Source: Oscillibacter sp. (GTDB lineage: Bacteria; Bacillota; Clostridia; Oscillospirales; Oscillospiraceae). Taken from it: DNA of 22,058 nt. Location of the stretch: NCBI GenBank assembly GCA_009773995.1, contig VSMY01000033.1:1-22058 (forward strand), in the 5' to 3' direction. A program made the translations under genes and the position numbers. Positions 20,961 to 22,058 of the stretch are shown one piece after another. How positions within the stretch are numbered: position 1 is the stretch's first letter; every line of letters starts with the position of its first letter. The notes under the pieces were generated by a model. That model had not been told where the DNA came from, did not search any database, and saw nothing but the letters and a program-made list of their open reading frames with translations.

Positions 20961-20999
20961 TGCCGTCGGGCGGCATGTAGGGAGCGGGCTCTGTCCCGC
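20961..20999. other. Two small hairpins between ispE and sfsA
   Basis: TGCCG/CGGCA around TCGGG (20961-20975) and GCGGG/CCCGC around CTCTGT (20984-20999) lie between convergent genes. T-tracts are weak on both strands, so termination is possible but not convincing. The GTAGGGAGCGGGCTCTG stretch looks like a short dispersed intergenic repeat. Confidence 0.35.
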
Positions 21000-21008
21000 C
21001 CCGTTTCC

Positions 21009-21683
21009 TCACAGCAAAACGGGCACTTCCCTCCGGAGCTCCAGGCTCTCCGGCGTGACGGCGCAGTCATAGGCGCATACCTTCACTCCCGCGGCCGCCG
21101 CCTCCCGGAGGGCCGCGCCGAAGGCCGGATGGGTCTCGTCGTTGGGAGCCACGCTCTTCATGCCCTCCATCTGCACCACGAAGAACAGCGCCGCCCCCAG
21201 CCCGGCCTCCGCCGCTTTTTGCAGCTCCCGAAGGTGCTTCACCCCCCGTTCCGTGGGCGCGTCGGGGAAGCGGGCCGCGCCCCCTTCCTCTAACGTCACG
21301 CCCTTCACCTCAATCAAATAGAGGCCCCGAGGGCTTTCCACACAAAAATCCAGCCGGGACTCCCCGTAAACGTACTCCCGGCGGAGGACCGCCCCCTCCG
21401 GAAGCCGGGGCTCCAGCCACTCGGCGAACACCCGATTGGGGGCCTGGGCGTCCATGTTCACCAGCAGCGCCCCCTTTTGGACGGCGATGAGGTCGCAGGC
21501 GGTTTTCCGCTTGGGGTTCGCGCTTTTTTCCAGGTACACGGCCGCTCCCGGAGTCAGCAGCTCCCGGCAGCGGCCCGTATTTTTTACATGGACGGTCTGC
21601 ACGCCCCCCTCCGCCTCCACCTGGGCAATGAAGCGGTTGGGCCGGGCGAGAAAACGGCCCGGGACCACGGTTTTGTACTGCAT
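21009..21683 (-). CDS. sfsA: SfsA family DNA/RNA nuclease-like protein
   Basis: A 224-residue SfsA protein, named for stimulation of maltose genes in E. coli but structurally an OB-fold plus PD-(D/E)xK nuclease domain. Family landmarks: the N-terminal NRFIAQVEAEGGVQTVHVKN (16-35) followed by TGRCRELL, then D112 in SRLDFCVE and E125-V-K127 in YLIEVKGVTL, the nuclease residues. The frame extends upstream, but the ATG at 21683 (MQYKTVVPGRF) has AAAGGAG 7 bases before it. Single-gene unit with its own promoter, convergent with ispE. The in vivo role of SfsA is still unclear. Confidence 0.93.
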   Translation of the reverse strand: MQYKTVVPGRFLARPNRFIAQVEAEGGVQTVHVKNTGRCRELLTPGAAVYLEKSANPKRKTACDLIAVQKGALLVNMDAQAPNRVFAEWLEPRLPEGAVLRREYVYGESRLDFCVESPRGLYLIEVKGVTLEEGGAARFPDAPTERGVKHLRELQKAAEAGLGAALFFVVQMEGMKSVAPNDETHPAFGAALREAAAAGVKVCAYDCAVTPESLELRREVPVLL

Positions 21684-21767
21684 AGCGGGCTCCTTTCCGG
21701 CGGGGCGGAGAAATTTTATCGGTTTCTTAACGGACAAATCCGCGGTTTCCCGCCCCGGATTCGTAAA

Positions 21768-21796
21768 ATTGTACCATGTTTTACTCCTCACGTCCA
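21768..21796 (-). promoter_or_regulatory. Promoter of sfsA
   Basis: On the minus strand: TGGACG (21796-21791), 17-base spacer, extended -10 TGGTACAAT (hexamer 21773-21768), 85 bases upstream of the ATG. Confidence 0.72.
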
Positions 21797-21845
21797 GCCT
21801 CCGTGAACTGCGCAAAAAAGCCCTGATAAAATTTCCGCAAAGTCA

Positions 21846-21874
21846 TTGTTTTTTTCGGCGGAAGTTGATACAAT
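21846..21874 (+). promoter_or_regulatory. Promoter of the OadG-like gene
   Basis: TTGTTT at 21846-21851, 17-base spacer, extended -10 TGATACAAT (TACAAT 21869-21874). An AT-rich leader and AGGAGG at 21895-21900 follow. Confidence 0.8.
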
Positions 21875-21906
21875 AGCCCTGCATCTATATTTATAGGAGG
21901 GAGCAT

Positions 21907-22058
21907 ATGCCAGAGTATTCCAGCTTGTTTGTCTGCCTGATGGGCATGGGCGTCGTCTTTTTCGGCCTCATCTGTCTCATCGTCCTGACGATGATTATGG
22001 GCAAGATCGTGGGCGGTCACGCGGCCCACGCCGCCCCCGAGTGCAACCGCCAGGAGAT
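21907..22058 (+). CDS. OadG family protein (sodium-pump decarboxylase gamma subunit), 3'-truncated by the window edge
   Basis: The visible 50 codons encode MPEYSSLFVCLMGMGVVFFG, then a continuous hydrophobic helix to about residue 36, and a His/Ala/Pro-rich stretch. A short N-terminus, the GMGVVF motif and one membrane helix are characteristic of the gamma subunit of oxaloacetate or methylmalonyl-CoA decarboxylase, which anchors the biotin-dependent Na+ pump. ATG at 21907 with AGGAGG 6 bases upstream and its own extended -10 promoter. The frame runs off the window, so the alpha and beta subunits expected next are not visible. Confidence 0.78.
   Translation, partial: MPEYSSLFVCLMGMGVVFFGLICLIVLTMIMGKIVGGHAAHAAPECNRQE

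Overview
The window is a 22 kb piece of a GC-rich Firmicutes chromosome, most likely a gut member of the Oscillospiraceae (Flavonifractor, Lawsonibacter, Oscillibacter or Intestinimonas relatives). This assignment is inferred from strong AGGAGG-type ribosome binding sites, an S-box (SAM-I) riboswitch before metK, sigma-A promoters embedded in GC-rich sequence, the C_GCAxxG_C_C protein family, and the style of the proteins. I could not check it against a database. No phage, transposase or CRISPR array is visible.

Layout. 1-2.3 kb: the 3' part of ftsH, overlapped by a GNAT acetyltransferase gene and closed by a terminator whose 3' half also serves as a promoter. 2.4-5.8 kb: malQ, then a Na+/phosphate cotransporter with a PhoU-like tail. 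5.8-6.0 kb: a structured intergenic stretch and a bidirectional terminator. 10.15-6.0 kb (minus strand): a tightly coupled four-gene envelope operon of an apparently inactive rhomboid with a zinc ribbon, an LTA-synthase-like sulfatase-fold enzyme, a small membrane protein and a patatin-like phospholipase. 10.28-11.75 kb: a SAM riboswitch and metK. 12.82-11.78 kb (minus): promoter plus five tRNAs (Gly-TCC, Arg-TCT, His-GTG, Gln-TTG, Lys-TTT), with repeat-rich spacers. 13.5-12.9 kb (minus): a class I glutamine-amidotransferase-like hydrolase. 13.5-14.25 kb: a lipoprotein. 14.3-16.3 kb: a small minus-strand ORF, then a cysteine-rich C_GCAxxG_C_C protein translationally coupled to a sodium symporter. 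16.36-17.44 kb: an uncharacterised protein behind a site closely resembling a sigma-28 (flagellar) promoter. 18.84-17.5 kb (minus): a second sodium symporter. 19.28-20.93 kb: a lipase-like hydrolase and ispE. 21.68-21.0 kb (minus): sfsA. From 21.9 kb: the start of an OadG-like sodium-pump subunit.

The most interesting locus is 18.97-19.26 kb, between the second symporter and the lipase. A 27-residue peptide ORF on the minus strand has its own extended -10 promoter and a near-perfect Shine-Dalgarno sequence locked inside a GAAA-loop hairpin. From the plus strand, a perfect TTGACA-N17-TATAAT promoter drives a short, terminator-ended RNA that is antisense to the end of that ORF and its 3' UTR. 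This is the architecture of a type I toxin-antitoxin module such as txpA/RatA or bsrG/SR4. The peptide's activity is unproven.

Largely housekeeping content (proteolysis, SAM synthesis, isoprenoid synthesis, tRNAs, glycogen/maltodextrin use) is thus interleaved with membrane transport and envelope genes, most short transcription units having recognisable promoters and terminators of their own.
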